This document shows positions 15,759 through 24,549 of a stretch of 64,000 nucleotides of DNA, one piece after another. Both the position numbers and the translations under genes were made by a program. The notes below the pieces were generated by a model. The model did no database searches and had not been told where the DNA came from. It worked only from the letters and a program-made list of their open reading frames with translations. This stretch comes from Bordetella parapertussis (GTDB taxonomy: Bacteria; Pseudomonadota; Gammaproteobacteria; Burkholderiales; Burkholderiaceae_A). Each line of letters begins with the position of its first letter. Position 1 is the stretch's first letter. Location of the stretch: assembly GCA_945901825.1 (NCBI GenBank), contig CAMDMC010000007.1, forward strand, positions 1-64,000, in the 5' to 3' direction.

Positions 15759-16454
15759 TTGAACGCCCAGACTGAACGGCTCGTCATTCAGGGTCCTGCC
15801 GGCAACCTGGAGCTGGCTGTCGATCAGCCAGGGCAGACAGGCAAGCCCCTTGGCCTTGCTGTCATTGCCCATCCCCATCCCCTCTTTGGTGGCAACCTCG
15901 ACCACAAGGTGGTCCAGACCCTGGTTCGCGCCTTTGCGCAACAGGGTCTGGTCTGCATACGCCCCAATTTTCGTGGGGTTGGAGAAAGCCAGGGCAGCCA
16001 TGCCAACGGCGAAGGTGAGCAGGAAGACCTCTGGGCGGCCTGGCAATGGGCCGAGGCCCGCTATGCGGGGCTGGTTGGGCAGCGTCGCTGGATGGGTGGC
16101 TTTTCGTTCGGTGCTGCGGTTACCAGTTTCATTGCTCACCAATGGTCCGACAGACGGCCCTCGCTCGGTCTGATGCCCATCAACCTTCAGGCCTGCATCC
16201 TGATTGGGCTGGCAGTGACCCGGCTTACGCCTGCCAACCTGGGTGACCCCTGCGCCCTTATTCACGGGGAGGACGATGAGGTTGTTCCCCTTCAGGCTGT
16301 CTACCGATTTGCCCAAGACCAGAAAAAATCCGTCATCGTCATGCCAGGGGCGGGTCACTTCTTTCATGGTCGGCTCACCGAGCTGCGAGCTCTTATCTTG
16401 TTTGCCCTTCACGGCCTTACGGCAAACCAGTCATGTCGGGCCGACGGGAGTTAG
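15759..16454 (+). CDS. Alpha/beta hydrolase
   Basis: 231 residues. Short hydrolase fold: VIAHPHPLFGGNLDHKV with an oxyanion region, IRPNFRGVGESQG, nucleophile Ser in GGFSFGAAV, Asp in IHGEDDEVVPL and His in GAGHFFHGRL. This is the small cytosolic family often annotated as CocE/NonD-like or KANL-type hydrolase. TTG start at 15759 follows the ferredoxin gene by 38 bases. Substrate unknown. Confidence 0.87.
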   Translation: MNAQTERLVIQGPAGNLELAVDQPGQTGKPLGLAVIAHPHPLFGGNLDHKVVQTLVRAFAQQGLVCIRPNFRGVGESQGSHANGEGEQEDLWAAWQWAEARYAGLVGQRRWMGGFSFGAAVTSFIAHQWSDRRPSLGLMPINLQACILIGLAVTRLTPANLGDPCALIHGEDDEVVPLQAVYRFAQDQKKSVIVMPGAGHFFHGRLTELRALILFALHGLTANQSCRADGS

Positions 16455-16455
16455 C

Positions 16456-17685
16456 GTGAGCCTAAGACAGTCAGTATCGGCAGGCCTGGCCCTCTGTCTG
16501 GCCCTGGTTTTTGCCTTCAGCCCTGGTGCCAAGGCCCAGTCTGGGTCAAATTTCTGGCCCATGCCCAGTCAAATTTCTGCGGACTCCTGGCTTCTTATCG
16601 ATCTCTCCACGGGCCAGACGCTTGCGAGCCTTAATGAGAATCAGCCCATGCACCCAGGAGGCCTCACCGCTCTCATGACCGCCTATCTCACCTTCGTTGC
16701 CCTACGCGACCGGGTCATTCGGCTTGAACAGACCATCCCAAGCCCGCCGGAGGCCGAGATTCCGCCCGGGCCCCGAATTTTTCTAGGCGCTCAGGGTGCA
16801 AGCGTAAAGGAGCTTCTCGAAGGGGTCCTTGTTCTGGCCGCCCACGATGCAGGCCTGGCACTAGCCCGAGCCATCTCGGGCTCTGAGGCCGGTTTTGTGG
16901 GCCTCATGAATCAGACCGCCCAAAAACTCGGCATGCGCCAGACGGTCTTTGTGAACGCAAGCGGCGCCTTTCATATCGACACACGAAGCTCTGCTCGCGA
17001 TCTGGCCATCCTGGCCTCAACACTCTTTCAAGACTTTCCCGATGCACTGACCTATTCAAGCCGCCGTGAAATTAGTTTTAACGGCATTCGTCAGACGAAC
17101 CCTAACCGGCTTCTCTGGCTCGACCGAAGTGTGGACGGCCTTATGGCTACTGACCTTCCTGGCCGCTCAAGTGCCTTGGTTGCAGCAAAGCGTCCGCAGC
17201 CCCTGGGGGCCCAGGAGCAGGTTCAACGCCGGATGATGGTGGTGATAAGCCAGGCTGAAACGCCTGAAAAACGCGTTCAAGATGCCCAGAGGCTGCTTAA
17301 CTTTGGCTATCAGCAGTTCGACCTTATTCGGTTGTATCGACAGAACGAGGTCTCGGCAACCATCCGCGTCTATAAAGGCGCAACAGACTCCCTCAACACA
17401 GAATTTCGTCAGGACGTGCTTGTTGCCATCCCACGAAACCAGCAAGGCGGCATTCGCTCCGAGCTTCAGCACCCGCAGGGCGTGGTCGCCCCCATTGTCG
17501 CCAATCAGCCTGTTGGCGAGCTGCGTGTCTGGTTTGGCTCGCGTCAGATTCATAGTGTCTCTTTGGTTGCTGCGGAGTCCGTCCGGCCCGCCGGCCTTTT
17601 GGGCCGAGCCATTGACAGTCTGGTGTTATGGTGGAAATCATTAGGTCTTTCCCCCTCTGCTCAAGCAACAGGCCCATCCTCATGA
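16456..17685 (+). CDS. dacA-like: PBP5-family D-Ala-D-Ala carboxypeptidase homologue, catalytic motifs lost
   Basis: 409 residues from GTG 16456, which has GGGAG five bases upstream and opens directly into a signal peptide (ALCLALVFAFSPGAKA). Overall alignment with PBP5 is clear: SWLLIDLSTGQTLA, FVGLMNQTAQKLGM, RQTNPNRLLWLDRSVDGL, the C-terminal beta domain (LQHPQGVVAPIVANQPVGEL) and an amphipathic end. But the three active-site motifs are gone: SLTK reads GLTA, SGN reads AHD, and KTG reads ATD. It should be unable to form the acyl-enzyme. The frame is intact and the gene sits in the usual dacA-dat-ybeD-lipB-lipA order, so it looks maintained rather than decaying. ATGA overlap with dat. Confidence 0.88.
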   Translation: MSLRQSVSAGLALCLALVFAFSPGAKAQSGSNFWPMPSQISADSWLLIDLSTGQTLASLNENQPMHPGGLTALMTAYLTFVALRDRVIRLEQTIPSPPEAEIPPGPRIFLGAQGASVKELLEGVLVLAAHDAGLALARAISGSEAGFVGLMNQTAQKLGMRQTVFVNASGAFHIDTRSSARDLAILASTLFQDFPDALTYSSRREISFNGIRQTNPNRLLWLDRSVDGLMATDLPGRSSALVAAKRPQPLGAQEQVQRRMMVVISQAETPEKRVQDAQRLLNFGYQQFDLIRLYRQNEVSATIRVYKGATDSLNTEFRQDVLVAIPRNQQGGIRSELQHPQGVVAPIVANQPVGELRVWFGSRQIHSVSLVAAESVRPAGLLGRAIDSLVLWWKSLGLSPSAQATGPSS

Positions 17686-18626
17686 ACGCAATCTTTCTTG
17701 ACCAAACCTTCGATTTGTCGTTTCCCGAAAACCTTGACCCCAAGAGCACTGCCTACCTCAATGGCAAGTTCCTTGCCCTTGAAGAGGCGAAGGTGTCGGT
17801 GCTCGATCGCGGGTTTTTGTTCGCCGATGGCATCTACGAGGTTGTACCCGTTTATCAACGCAATCCGTTTCTCTGGACGAATCATCTGCGTCGTCTGGTC
17901 AGAAGCCTTGCGGCCATTCAGTTGGCCTCTCCACTGCTTGAAGAGGACTGGACACAGCTGGTGCATCGAATGATTGACCACCAGCCCTTTGACGATCAAT
18001 TTATCTACCTGCAGATCACTCGTGGGTCGGCGCGTCGAGACCACGCCTTTCCTCAGACCGTGCGGCCCACCGTTTTTGCCATGGCCACCGAGTTTCATCG
18101 GCCTAGCCAGGCCGATCGAGAAAACGGTCTAAAGGCCATCACCGTTGACGATGAGCGCTGGCTGCGTTGTGACATCAAGTCCGTTGCGCTCTTGGCCAAT
18201 GTCCTCGCCCGCCAGAAGGCCGTTGAGCACGGCGCCCACGAGGCAATACTCATTCGTGATGGTGTCGTTACCGAGGGCGCCTCAAGCAATATCTGGCTTG
18301 TTGTTGAGGGCGAGTTGCTTGGTCATCCCAGAAACAATCTTGCACTTGAAGGCATTCGTTACGGCCTCATCGAGGAACTTGCGAGGGACTGCGGACTTAG
18401 GCTGAGCCTGCGCGAACGCAGTCCAGCCGATCTTGCACGTGCCAGCGAGGTTCTACTTAGCTCGGCAACCAAAGAGCTCTTGGCCATCACCTCCATTAAT
18501 CAGGCGCCCGTGGCGCAGGGCCGGCCGGGGCCTGTGTTTCAGAGACTGCGCACAGCCTATGACAAGGCCATTGAAATGCAATGCCCAAGGGCTCAGCAAG
18601 CCAAGGCGGCTGCCCCAATAAACTAG
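17682..18626 (+). CDS. dat: D-amino acid (D-alanine) transaminase
   Basis: About 314 residues, fold type IV PLP enzyme that interconverts D-alanine and D-glutamate through their keto acids. Seen: YLNGKFLALEEAKVSVLDRGFLFADGIYE, PLP-binding Lys in DIKSVALLANVLARQ, and EAILIRDGVVTEGASSNIW. ATG 17682 overlaps the PBP5-like stop (ATGA). The pairing of a D-amino acid enzyme with a PBP5-like protein suggests a peptidoglycan role, as is usual at this locus; ybeD and the lipoate genes follow. Confidence 0.92.
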   Translation: MNAIFLDQTFDLSFPENLDPKSTAYLNGKFLALEEAKVSVLDRGFLFADGIYEVVPVYQRNPFLWTNHLRRLVRSLAAIQLASPLLEEDWTQLVHRMIDHQPFDDQFIYLQITRGSARRDHAFPQTVRPTVFAMATEFHRPSQADRENGLKAITVDDERWLRCDIKSVALLANVLARQKAVEHGAHEAILIRDGVVTEGASSNIWLVVEGELLGHPRNNLALEGIRYGLIEELARDCGLRLSLRERSPADLARASEVLLSSATKELLAITSINQAPVAQGRPGPVFQRLRTAYDKAIEMQCPRAQQAKAAAPIN

Positions 18627-18637
18627 CCGTGCAAATA

Positions 18638-18913
18638 ATGCCGATCCCTGAGCCGCAAGAATCACTTATTGAATTTCCTTGCGAGTTCCCCATTAAGGTC
18701 ATGGGCCTGCGGCGCGAAGGCTTCGCCCAAGAAATGGTGGCTGCGTTGGCTGAGCTCGTGCCCGATATAGCCGCTGAAAAAATCGAGATGCGGGTGAGCA
18801 AGCAGGCCACCTACATAAGCCTCACCATTTATGTTCAAACGCATTCAAAAGCCCATCTCGACCAAATTTACCTCTGCCTAACGGGTCATCCATGGGTCAA
18901 AGTGGTTCTCTAG
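18638..18913 (+). CDS. ybeD: YbeD-family (DUF493) protein
   Basis: About 91 residues, small ferredoxin-like alpha/beta protein with LIEFPCEFPIKVMG and YISLTIYVQTHSKAHLDQIY, as in E. coli YbeD. Function is not established; it is regularly encoded between dacA and lipB and may be an allosteric ACT-like regulator. ATG 18638 or the in-frame GTG at 18629 could be the start. lipB begins 22 bases before its stop, so the two are translationally linked. Confidence 0.88.
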   Translation: MPIPEPQESLIEFPCEFPIKVMGLRREGFAQEMVAALAELVPDIAAEKIEMRVSKQATYISLTIYVQTHSKAHLDQIYLCLTGHPWVKVVL

Positions 18914-19548
18914 TTATCTGGTCGTCAGACCACGGTCTTGACTACCAGGCGGCCGTCGACCGCATGACAAGCTACACGCTTAGGCGTGATGACCAGTCCA
19001 GTGACGCCCTATGGCCTGTTGAACACCCGGCAGTCTTCAGTCTGGGGCTCGCAGCCCAGAGCCACCATCTTCTAAACACGGGGTCCATTCCCGTTGTGCA
19101 GACCGACCGTGGGGGCCAGGTCACCTACCACGGGCCCGGCCAGTTGGTGATTTATTGCCTCTTGAATCTTCGTCGCTACCACCTCACCGTGCGCAGCCTG
19201 GTGAGGCTTCTTGAGGGTGCGCTTATTGGTTTCATTGAAGGCCTTGGTATCAAGCCTGCCTATCGCGTCGTCGGTGCGCCCGGAGTCTATGTCAATTTTC
19301 AGCACGAGCGCCATAAGATTGCGGCCCTTGGTCTAAAAATTAAAAATGGCTGTTCCTACCATGGCATTGCCTTAAACCTTCAGATGGATCTTGAGCCTTT
19401 TGAGCGAATCAACCCCTGCGGCATACAAGGATTGAAGGTGACGGACCTGTCTAAAATGGGGGTTGCAATGCCATTGGACGAGGCGGCCCAGCAAGTCTGC
19501 CAGATCATCACTGAAAAGCTCTTAAGCCGAAGGCCTCATGACCACTAA
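18892..19548 (+). CDS. lipB: Octanoyltransferase LipB
   Basis: 218 residues. Transfers octanoyl from acyl carrier protein to lipoyl domains. Motifs: [20 protein letters not shown], the acyl-binding [29 protein letters not shown] with the catalytic Lys, and [12 protein letters not shown] with the catalytic Cys. Overlaps ybeD by 22 bases and lipA by 11, typical of a coupled lipoate operon. Confidence 0.96.
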   Translation: MGQSGSLVIWSSDHGLDYQAAVDRMTSYTLRRDDQSSDALWPVEHPAVFSLGLAAQSHHLLNTGSIPVVQTDRGGQVTYHGPGQLVIYCLLNLRRYHLTVRSLVRLLEGALIGFIEGLGIKPAYRVVGAPGVYVNFQHERHKIAALGLKIKNGCSYHGIALNLQMDLEPFERINPCGIQGLKVTDLSKMGVAMPLDEAAQQVCQIITEKLLSRRPHDH

Positions 19549-20512
19549 TCCAAGCCCTTCCCCCGAGGCGTCTGCCGCGTTTCTTAAGAAAAAGGGATCG
19601 GCAAAAACCCGCCTCATTCCTATCGTTGCGCATACCGAAAGCATTGGCCCTAAGCCAAGCTGGATTCGCGTAAAGGCCCCAAGCCTCGGCTCGCGCTTTT
19701 TTGAAATTAAAGCCATTCTGCGAGAGCACCGTCTTCACACCGTCTGTGAAGAGGCCTCCTGTCCCAATATTGGAGAATGTTTTGGAAAGGGCACGGCCAC
19801 CTTCATGATCATGGGGGATCGCTGCACACGACGCTGCCCTTTTTGTGATGTTGGTCATGGACGCCCAGACCCTCTGGATGCTGAAGAACCGCAGAATCTG
19901 GCCAAAACCATCGCTGCTTTAAAGCTGCGCTACGTTGTTGTCACCAGCGTAGACCGTGACGACCTGAAAGATGGGGGTGCCCGTCACTTCGTGCAGTGCA
20001 TTCAGGAAATCCGAGCCCGCGCGCCAAGCACGCAGATTGAGGTGCTTGTCCCCGATTTTCGTGGCCGACTCGATCGAGCCCTTGATGTTTTAGTTACCGC
20101 TCCACCCGATGTCATGAACCACAACCTTGAGACTGTTCCGAGGCTTTACAGAAAGGCACGTCCGGGCTCCGACTACCTTCATTCCTTAAGGCTTTTAAAG
20201 GAGTTCAAACAGCGCGTACCCGGAGTGCCCACCAAAAGCGGCTTGATGCTTGGGCTTGGTGAAACCAACGAGGAGATCGTTGAAGTCATGCGCGATCTTC
20301 GTGCACATGATGTTGACATGATTACCATTGGTCAGTACCTTGCGCCCTCCACAGCCCATCTGCCTGTTCTGCGCTATGTAAGCCTGGAAGAGTTTCAGGT
20401 TCTTGAGACCACCGCCAAGGAACTGGGGTTTGCCCATGCAGCAGTGGGGCCCTTGGTGCGCTCGTCCTACCATGCCGACCATCAGGCCGAGTTGGCGGGC
20501 TTCGCATCGTAA
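19538..20512 (+). CDS. lipA: Lipoyl synthase LipA
   Basis: 324 residues, radical SAM enzyme that inserts two sulfurs into the octanoyl chain. Auxiliary cluster ligands lie in [14 protein letters not shown], the radical SAM cluster in [14 protein letters not shown] (CxxxCxxC), and the C-terminal auxiliary Ser in VRSSYHAD. The N-terminus has about 40 extra residues before the core, as in many betaproteobacteria. Last gene of the dacA-like-dat-ybeD-lipB-lipA run; about 70 bases separate it from the convergent thioredoxin-like gene. Confidence 0.96.
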   Translation: MTTNPSPSPEASAAFLKKKGSAKTRLIPIVAHTESIGPKPSWIRVKAPSLGSRFFEIKAILREHRLHTVCEEASCPNIGECFGKGTATFMIMGDRCTRRCPFCDVGHGRPDPLDAEEPQNLAKTIAALKLRYVVVTSVDRDDLKDGGARHFVQCIQEIRARAPSTQIEVLVPDFRGRLDRALDVLVTAPPDVMNHNLETVPRLYRKARPGSDYLHSLRLLKEFKQRVPGVPTKSGLMLGLGETNEEIVEVMRDLRAHDVDMITIGQYLAPSTAHLPVLRYVSLEEFQVLETTAKELGFAHAAVGPLVRSSYHADHQAELAGFAS

Positions 20513-20583
20513 AAGGTTAGGTCCTCAGGCCTTCGCCCTCAAAGGTATAACCCAAAAAAACACAAAACCCAACCTGTTTCAAT

Positions 20584-21078
20584 TTAGCTTGCTAACGCAA
20601 GTTCTTGCCTGAGCCATTTGCGAAGCGAATCAAAGTCGGGCTCCCCGACATAACGCCGCGTGACGTAGCCATTGCGATCGACAATGAAGGTGGTTGGCGT
20701 TACGGCCACATCACCCCAGGCCCTTGCCCAGGCCTGGTCAAGGTCGTGGATAACCAGAAAGGGAAGGCCACGATCCACAACAAACTGGTTTAAAAAATCG
20801 GGCCTGTCATAGCTCATGGCCACCGCCACCGTTTGAAACCCCTTCTTGGCAAACTCTTCATGCAGGGCGATGAGGTCGGGCATTTCCTTCACGCAAGTAA
20901 TGCAGCTGGTCGCCCAGAAATTAACCAGGTAGGGCTTGCCGCGAAGCGCTTCGGTGGAGACAAGCTGGCCTTTGAGATCTTGGGAGGCAACCACTGGGCT
21001 GGGTGACGGTCTTAGGAAAGACCACCAGGCGCCTACGACCAGAATAAGGACAAGCCCAAGAGAAAGCCATTTCTTCAT
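20584..21078 (-). CDS. TlpA/ResA-type membrane-anchored thioredoxin-like protein
   Basis: 164 residues. One N-terminal membrane anchor (residues 4-21, WLSLGLVLILVVGAWWSF) and a periplasmic thioredoxin fold: NFWATSCITCVKEMPDL with redox pair C59-x-x-C62, and cis-Pro in VTPTTFIVDRNG. Reductive family related to TlpA, ResA and CcmG, which reduce thiols of apocytochromes or copper sites. It precedes no cytochrome maturation gene here, so its target is open. Follows the BON lipoprotein gene on the minus strand. Confidence 0.9.
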   Translation of the reverse strand: MKKWLSLGLVLILVVGAWWSFLRPSPSPVVASQDLKGQLVSTEALRGKPYLVNFWATSCITCVKEMPDLIALHEEFAKKGFQTVAVAMSYDRPDFLNQFVVDRGLPFLVIHDLDQAWARAWGDVAVTPTTFIVDRNGYVTRRYVGEPDFDSLRKWLRQELALAS

Positions 21079-21127
21079 TGTGAAAGTCTCCTAACCACGG
21101 TTTCGAGCAATGGACCTTGGACCATGA

Positions 21128-21802
21128 TTACGGCTTTGGGTTCTGTCCACGTGTCTCAGGAGGTGGGCTGCCAGCCTCGACAGCCCGGTCGATGGCCTTA
21201 CGTTGATCCTCAGAAATAATTTCAAAGGCCCTCACCACACGGCGAACCCCAGGAACACGCGACGTTAGGCTGGCCACCTCGTTGGCCTCTTTTTCAGTGA
21301 CCAGACCCATAAGGTAGACCGTGGACGACTCGGTGACCACCTTAATGGAATTGGCGTTAATGGAACGGTGGTCGAGCAAGGTGAGCTTGACGCGCGTTGT
21401 CAGGTAGACATCCTGGGTGTAGGAGACCGTTCCAGCGGGTCGAGAGAGCTGAATTTCATTGACCACCTGACGTACATTCTCAACCTTCGCCACAAGCTCG
21501 CCAATTTCAAGCTTGGTTGCAGCATCGGGTGCAAAGCCTGTAATAAGGGCTGTTCGGTTAAAGCTCACCACGCTGGTTGAAACGGCCTTGTCGGAGCTAA
21601 ACCTGTCGCGTAACCGACTCGCGGTCTTGAGTTCGATGGCCTGGTCTTCAGCCTGAGCGCCTGTCGTTCGTCGGTCACTAATGGACATTGCGCCTGCAAC
21701 CATGCCGGTTGCCACCACAGGAAAACAGCCCGGAAGCACCAAGGTAAAAAGTGGGAGCATCAACAAGACAGGCCAGATCGAACGGGTGACAGGCAGTTTC
21801 AT
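21128..21802 (-). CDS. BON-domain outer-membrane lipoprotein (DolP/YraP-like)
   Basis: 224 residues. Signal peptide with lipobox LPGC at about residue 26, then two BON domains (about residues 65-130 and 140-210), with VVSFNRTALITGFAPD and VTESSTVYLMGLVTEKEAN. DolP of E. coli is an outer-membrane lipoprotein that supports envelope integrity and the BAM machine. The usual neighbour between yraN and this gene, the SIS-domain protein DiaA/GmhA, is missing here. Transcribed after yraN with about 60 bases between. Confidence 0.88.
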   Translation of the reverse strand: MKLPVTRSIWPVLLMLPLFTLVLPGCFPVVATGMVAGAMSISDRRTTGAQAEDQAIELKTASRLRDRFSSDKAVSTSVVSFNRTALITGFAPDAATKLEIGELVAKVENVRQVVNEIQLSRPAGTVSYTQDVYLTTRVKLTLLDHRSINANSIKVVTESSTVYLMGLVTEKEANEVASLTSRVPGVRRVVRAFEIISEDQRKAIDRAVEAGSPPPETRGQNPKP

Positions 21803-21865
21803 GCGGCAAGGCTCCTAGAAAGCGATCAATGGAACTATTCTAAATGCTTTAGCAGTTACTCAAGA

Positions 21866-22243
21866 CTAAAAATCACTAAGGCTAAAAGCGGCCTTAACCC
21901 AGATTATCTGCCCCGTTGCATCAAGCCCAACCACGTCGAACCTGCAGACAGGCAAAGTTTTCCAGCCTGTCTTCAACAGCCAACAACGGCTCGCATGAAC
22001 AATACGGCGCTGCTTTTGCCGATGCACCGACGCCAGTGCCCCGCCAAACCTAGCATTTGTCCGTTGTCGAACCTCGATAAATACAAGCTGCTGACCATCG
22101 CGCATAATAAGGTCAAGCTCGCCGCCCCGAAACAACTGATTCCTTGCAATGAGCGTGAGGCCTTGCGATTGCAGAAAGCTCAGGGCAAGGTCTTCGGCAG
22201 CCCGGCCTGCGGCGCAAGAGGAGATTGACGGCGGCAATGACAT
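21866..22243 (-). CDS. yraN: YraN/UPF0102 nuclease-like protein
   Basis: 125 residues. Restriction-endonuclease-like fold: AAEDLALSFLQSQGLTLIARN, then GGELDLIMRDGQQLVFIEVRQR, which supplies the Glu-Asp...Glu-x-Lys/Arg type metal site. Function unproven. ATG 22243 is chosen; an upstream start would read across the start of rsmI. Its first seven bases overlap the divergent rsmI start at 22237. Confidence 0.88.
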   Translation of the reverse strand: MSLPPSISSCAAGRAAEDLALSFLQSQGLTLIARNQLFRGGELDLIMRDGQQLVFIEVRQRTNARFGGALASVHRQKQRRIVHASRCWLLKTGWKTLPVCRFDVVGLDATGQIIWVKAAFSLSDF

Positions 22244-23187
22244 ACCCACCAAGCTTGACCACCAAGGCCCGGGCCGATCTATCCCCCAACCGCTCAAGGC
22301 TTTCTGTTGTTGCAACCCCCATCGGCAATCTCGGCGACCTCAGTCCCCGGGCTCGAGAGGTGCTGGCCCAGGCGGACGCCATCTGCGCAGAGGACACGCG
22401 TGTTTTCCGCCATCTCTGCAAGGCCGCTGGCTTATCGACCACCAAACGGCTGGTCAGCCTTCATGCCCACAACGAGATGGAAAAGATCGCCGAGGTGGCA
22501 AGCCTTCTTCAGCAGAATCTGTCGGTGGCACTGGTGAGTGACGCGGGCACCCCAGGGCTCTCAGATCCCGGCCAGCGGCTGGTGGCGCAGCTTTCCCAAC
22601 AAGGCTTTGAGAGTGTCGCGGTTCCTGGTCCAAGCGCATTAACAGCAGCCCTAAGCATTGCTGGGCTTAGGCCCGAGGACGATGAGCCCATGATGTTCTG
22701 GGGCTTTTTACCTGCTCGCAAAAAGCAGCGCCAAGACCAGTTGGCCAGGCTTGCCCTTTTGCCGGGTCTTTCAGTTTTTTTCGAAAGCCCGCACCGTATC
22801 CTCGGCTGCCTTGAAGATGCCTCGCTTGCCTTCAATACAGCCTCACAGGTGGTTGTGGCCCGCGAACTGACTAAGCGGTTTGAGACCTGCTTTCGGGGGT
22901 CGCTTGTGGAGGTCATCGCGAAACTCAAGGCCCAGAAACAGGCAACGGATGCTCAGGCCTTTAAGGGCGAGTTTGTGGTGCTTGTTAAAAACCTGGTGAA
23001 CCCTTCGGGACATAGGGCGGGCACGGCCTCAGATTTCTCAGAGCAGGCCCTGCAGCCTCAAGACCTTGTCTGGCTAAAAAGCCTATGCGGACACTGCCCA
23101 AAACCCCTGGCAGCCAAGCTTGCTGCGCAGGCCCTTGGTCTTAGCCGTGAGCAGGCCTACCAACTTGTGCTTCAGACACAACGCTAA
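22237..23187 (+). CDS. rsmI: 16S rRNA 2'-O-ribose C1402 methyltransferase RsmI
   Basis: About 316 residues. Tetrapyrrole-methylase-like fold: LSVVATPIGNLGDLSPRA, AEDTRVFRHLCKAAG, VALVSDAGTPGLSDPG and FFESPHRILGCLED. Methylates the ribose of C1402 in 16S rRNA near the P site. A GAGGAG box (22218-22223) sits 13 bases before ATG 22237 and one base before a TTG at 22225, so ATG 22237 is favoured. Divergent and overlapping with yraN. Confidence 0.95.
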   Translation: MTYPPSLTTKARADLSPNRSRLSVVATPIGNLGDLSPRAREVLAQADAICAEDTRVFRHLCKAAGLSTTKRLVSLHAHNEMEKIAEVASLLQQNLSVALVSDAGTPGLSDPGQRLVAQLSQQGFESVAVPGPSALTAALSIAGLRPEDDEPMMFWGFLPARKKQRQDQLARLALLPGLSVFFESPHRILGCLEDASLAFNTASQVVVARELTKRFETCFRGSLVEVIAKLKAQKQATDAQAFKGEFVVLVKNLVNPSGHRAGTASDFSEQALQPQDLVWLKSLCGHCPKPLAAKLAAQALGLSREQAYQLVLQTQR

Positions 23188-23212
23188 CGCTGGATTGAAG
23201 GGCTTCTTACGG

Positions 23213-23869
23213 CTAGCCCGCCTTCCGCTCTTTGTTAACAAGGTAATCGACCACGGCAAGCGCACGCTGATGATTGCCGCCCACCATGGAGGGCGACGTA
23301 ACATAACGGCCATTAACCCCAAGTTGAGGCACACCATCAATTCGATAGGCCTGCATTAGGGCATTCGCGCGCTTCATCTGTGACTGCACCGAAAAAGACA
23401 TCCAGGCCTTCTCGTAACGAGCCGGATCGATTCCATTGGCCTTGGCAAAACCTTTCTGGTCTTCGAGGCTAAGAAGAGGTTTGCGTTCAACATGAACGGC
23501 CTCAAAGATTTTCGAGGCAAGCTTCTCGGCAATGCCCATGGACTCAAGGCTGTAAAAAAGACGTTGATGGGTTTCTTCCCGAAAGGGTACATGGACCTTA
23601 CGAAAGACGACATCTTTGGCAAGGCTTGCCTTCCAAGAGGCCAGAGGGCCTTCAAAGCTTTTGCAGTGCGGGCAGCCGTACCAGAAGAACTCAAGCACCT
23701 CGATTTTGTCGGCGCTGGCTGTGGCAACCGCCTGACGAAGAACCCGGTAATCAATGCCCTCGTCAAAGCCCTGCGCCCATGCGGCCGGATAGGCACCCAG
23801 CGCAGATAGACCAAGCAGGCCCACACCCAGCTGACGACGCTTTAGGTTTAACTTCGCATCTCGCATCAC
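23213..23869 (-). CDS. dsbA: Thiol:disulfide interchange protein DsbA
   Basis: 218 residues. Signal peptide RRQLGVGLLGLSALGAYPAAWA, then a thioredoxin fold with helical insert: EFFWYGCPHCKSFEG holds C66-P-H-C69, the classic DsbA active site, and GVPQLGVNGRYV the cis-Pro loop (VPQ rather than VPT). Oxidises cysteines of exported proteins. Lies downstream of the SPOR gene in the argS-SPOR-dsbA order common in Burkholderiales. Confidence 0.94.
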   Translation of the reverse strand: MMRDAKLNLKRRQLGVGLLGLSALGAYPAAWAQGFDEGIDYRVLRQAVATASADKIEVLEFFWYGCPHCKSFEGPLASWKASLAKDVVFRKVHVPFREETHQRLFYSLESMGIAEKLASKIFEAVHVERKPLLSLEDQKGFAKANGIDPARYEKAWMSFSVQSQMKRANALMQAYRIDGVPQLGVNGRYVTSPSMVGGNHQRALAVVDYLVNKERKAG

Positions 23870-23935
23870 AAATCTCCTTGTTTACACATCAGGCGATGAC
23901 TTTTTGAAAGGGTGGGCAGGCCCCACCCGATCACT

Positions 23936-24547
23936 CTAAAGATTAAGACGAACCACCGTGGCCTCAAGTCCGTTTTGGGACAGACTGGACTTGGCCCGAT
24001 TCAGTTCCTCGAAATTTCGATAGGGCCCAAGCCGCACCCGAAAGAAAACGGTCTCATCCTTTTTGGTCTCAAGGATGTGGGCCTCAAAGCCCATGAAGGC
24101 AAGCCGCACCCGCATCTGCTCGGCTTCATCAGCAGACTTAAAGGCTGCAACCTGCAAAAAGAACTGGCTGGCGGCCGACGATTCGGGCGCCGGCGTAGGC
24201 TTGGGTTCTTGGGCGGCCTGGCTGGGGGCTTCGGGCTGACCCGCCACGGGTGCAGCCGCCGGCTTCTCCTGCCTGCTGCCTTGGGCCGAAACCGAGGGCT
24301 TGGCCATCGGGGCGGGCTCCACCAAAGGCTCGGGTAGCGCGGGTTGAGCACGTGGCATCGGCGCCGTCGCAGGCAACCGTTCAGAGTTTTGATTAGAAAG
24401 GATGCCCCGATCAACAAAGGGCACCGGGGCCCCGGTGACAAACATGGCAATGGCCGCCGCTATCACAAGGCCAAGCGTCAGGCCAAGAACAAAAGGCAGC
24501 ACGGAACGGCCCTGGGGTTCGGGGGCGGGCCTTGGTGAGGTCGTCAT
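23936..24547 (-). CDS. SPOR-domain membrane protein (FtsN-like)
   Basis: 203 residues. Short cytosolic N-terminus, one membrane helix (residues 17-40, LPFVLGLTLGLVIAAAIAMF), a Pro/Ala/Glu-rich linker (about 55-125) and a SPOR domain (128-203, FFLQVAAFKSADEAEQMRVR). SPOR domains bind denuded glycan strands at the septum, so a role in cell division is likely. Starts two bases after the argS stop on the minus strand, so it is co-transcribed with argS. Confidence 0.9.
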   Translation of the reverse strand: MTTSPRPAPEPQGRSVLPFVLGLTLGLVIAAAIAMFVTGAPVPFVDRGILSNQNSERLPATAPMPRAQPALPEPLVEPAPMAKPSVSAQGSRQEKPAAAPVAGQPEAPSQAAQEPKPTPAPESSAASQFFLQVAAFKSADEAEQMRVRLAFMGFEAHILETKKDETVFFRVRLGPYRNFEELNRAKSSLSQNGLEATVVRLNL

Positions 24548-24549
24548 GT

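Noticed and set aside
15717..16412. Minus-strand frame of 231 codons
   Set aside because: Exact antisense of the alpha/beta hydrolase, whose catalytic triad is clear on the plus strand.
20513..20583. Terminator between lipA and the convergent TlpA-like gene
   Set aside because: Only imperfect pairing (AGGTT with AACCT) and no clear U-run on either strand.
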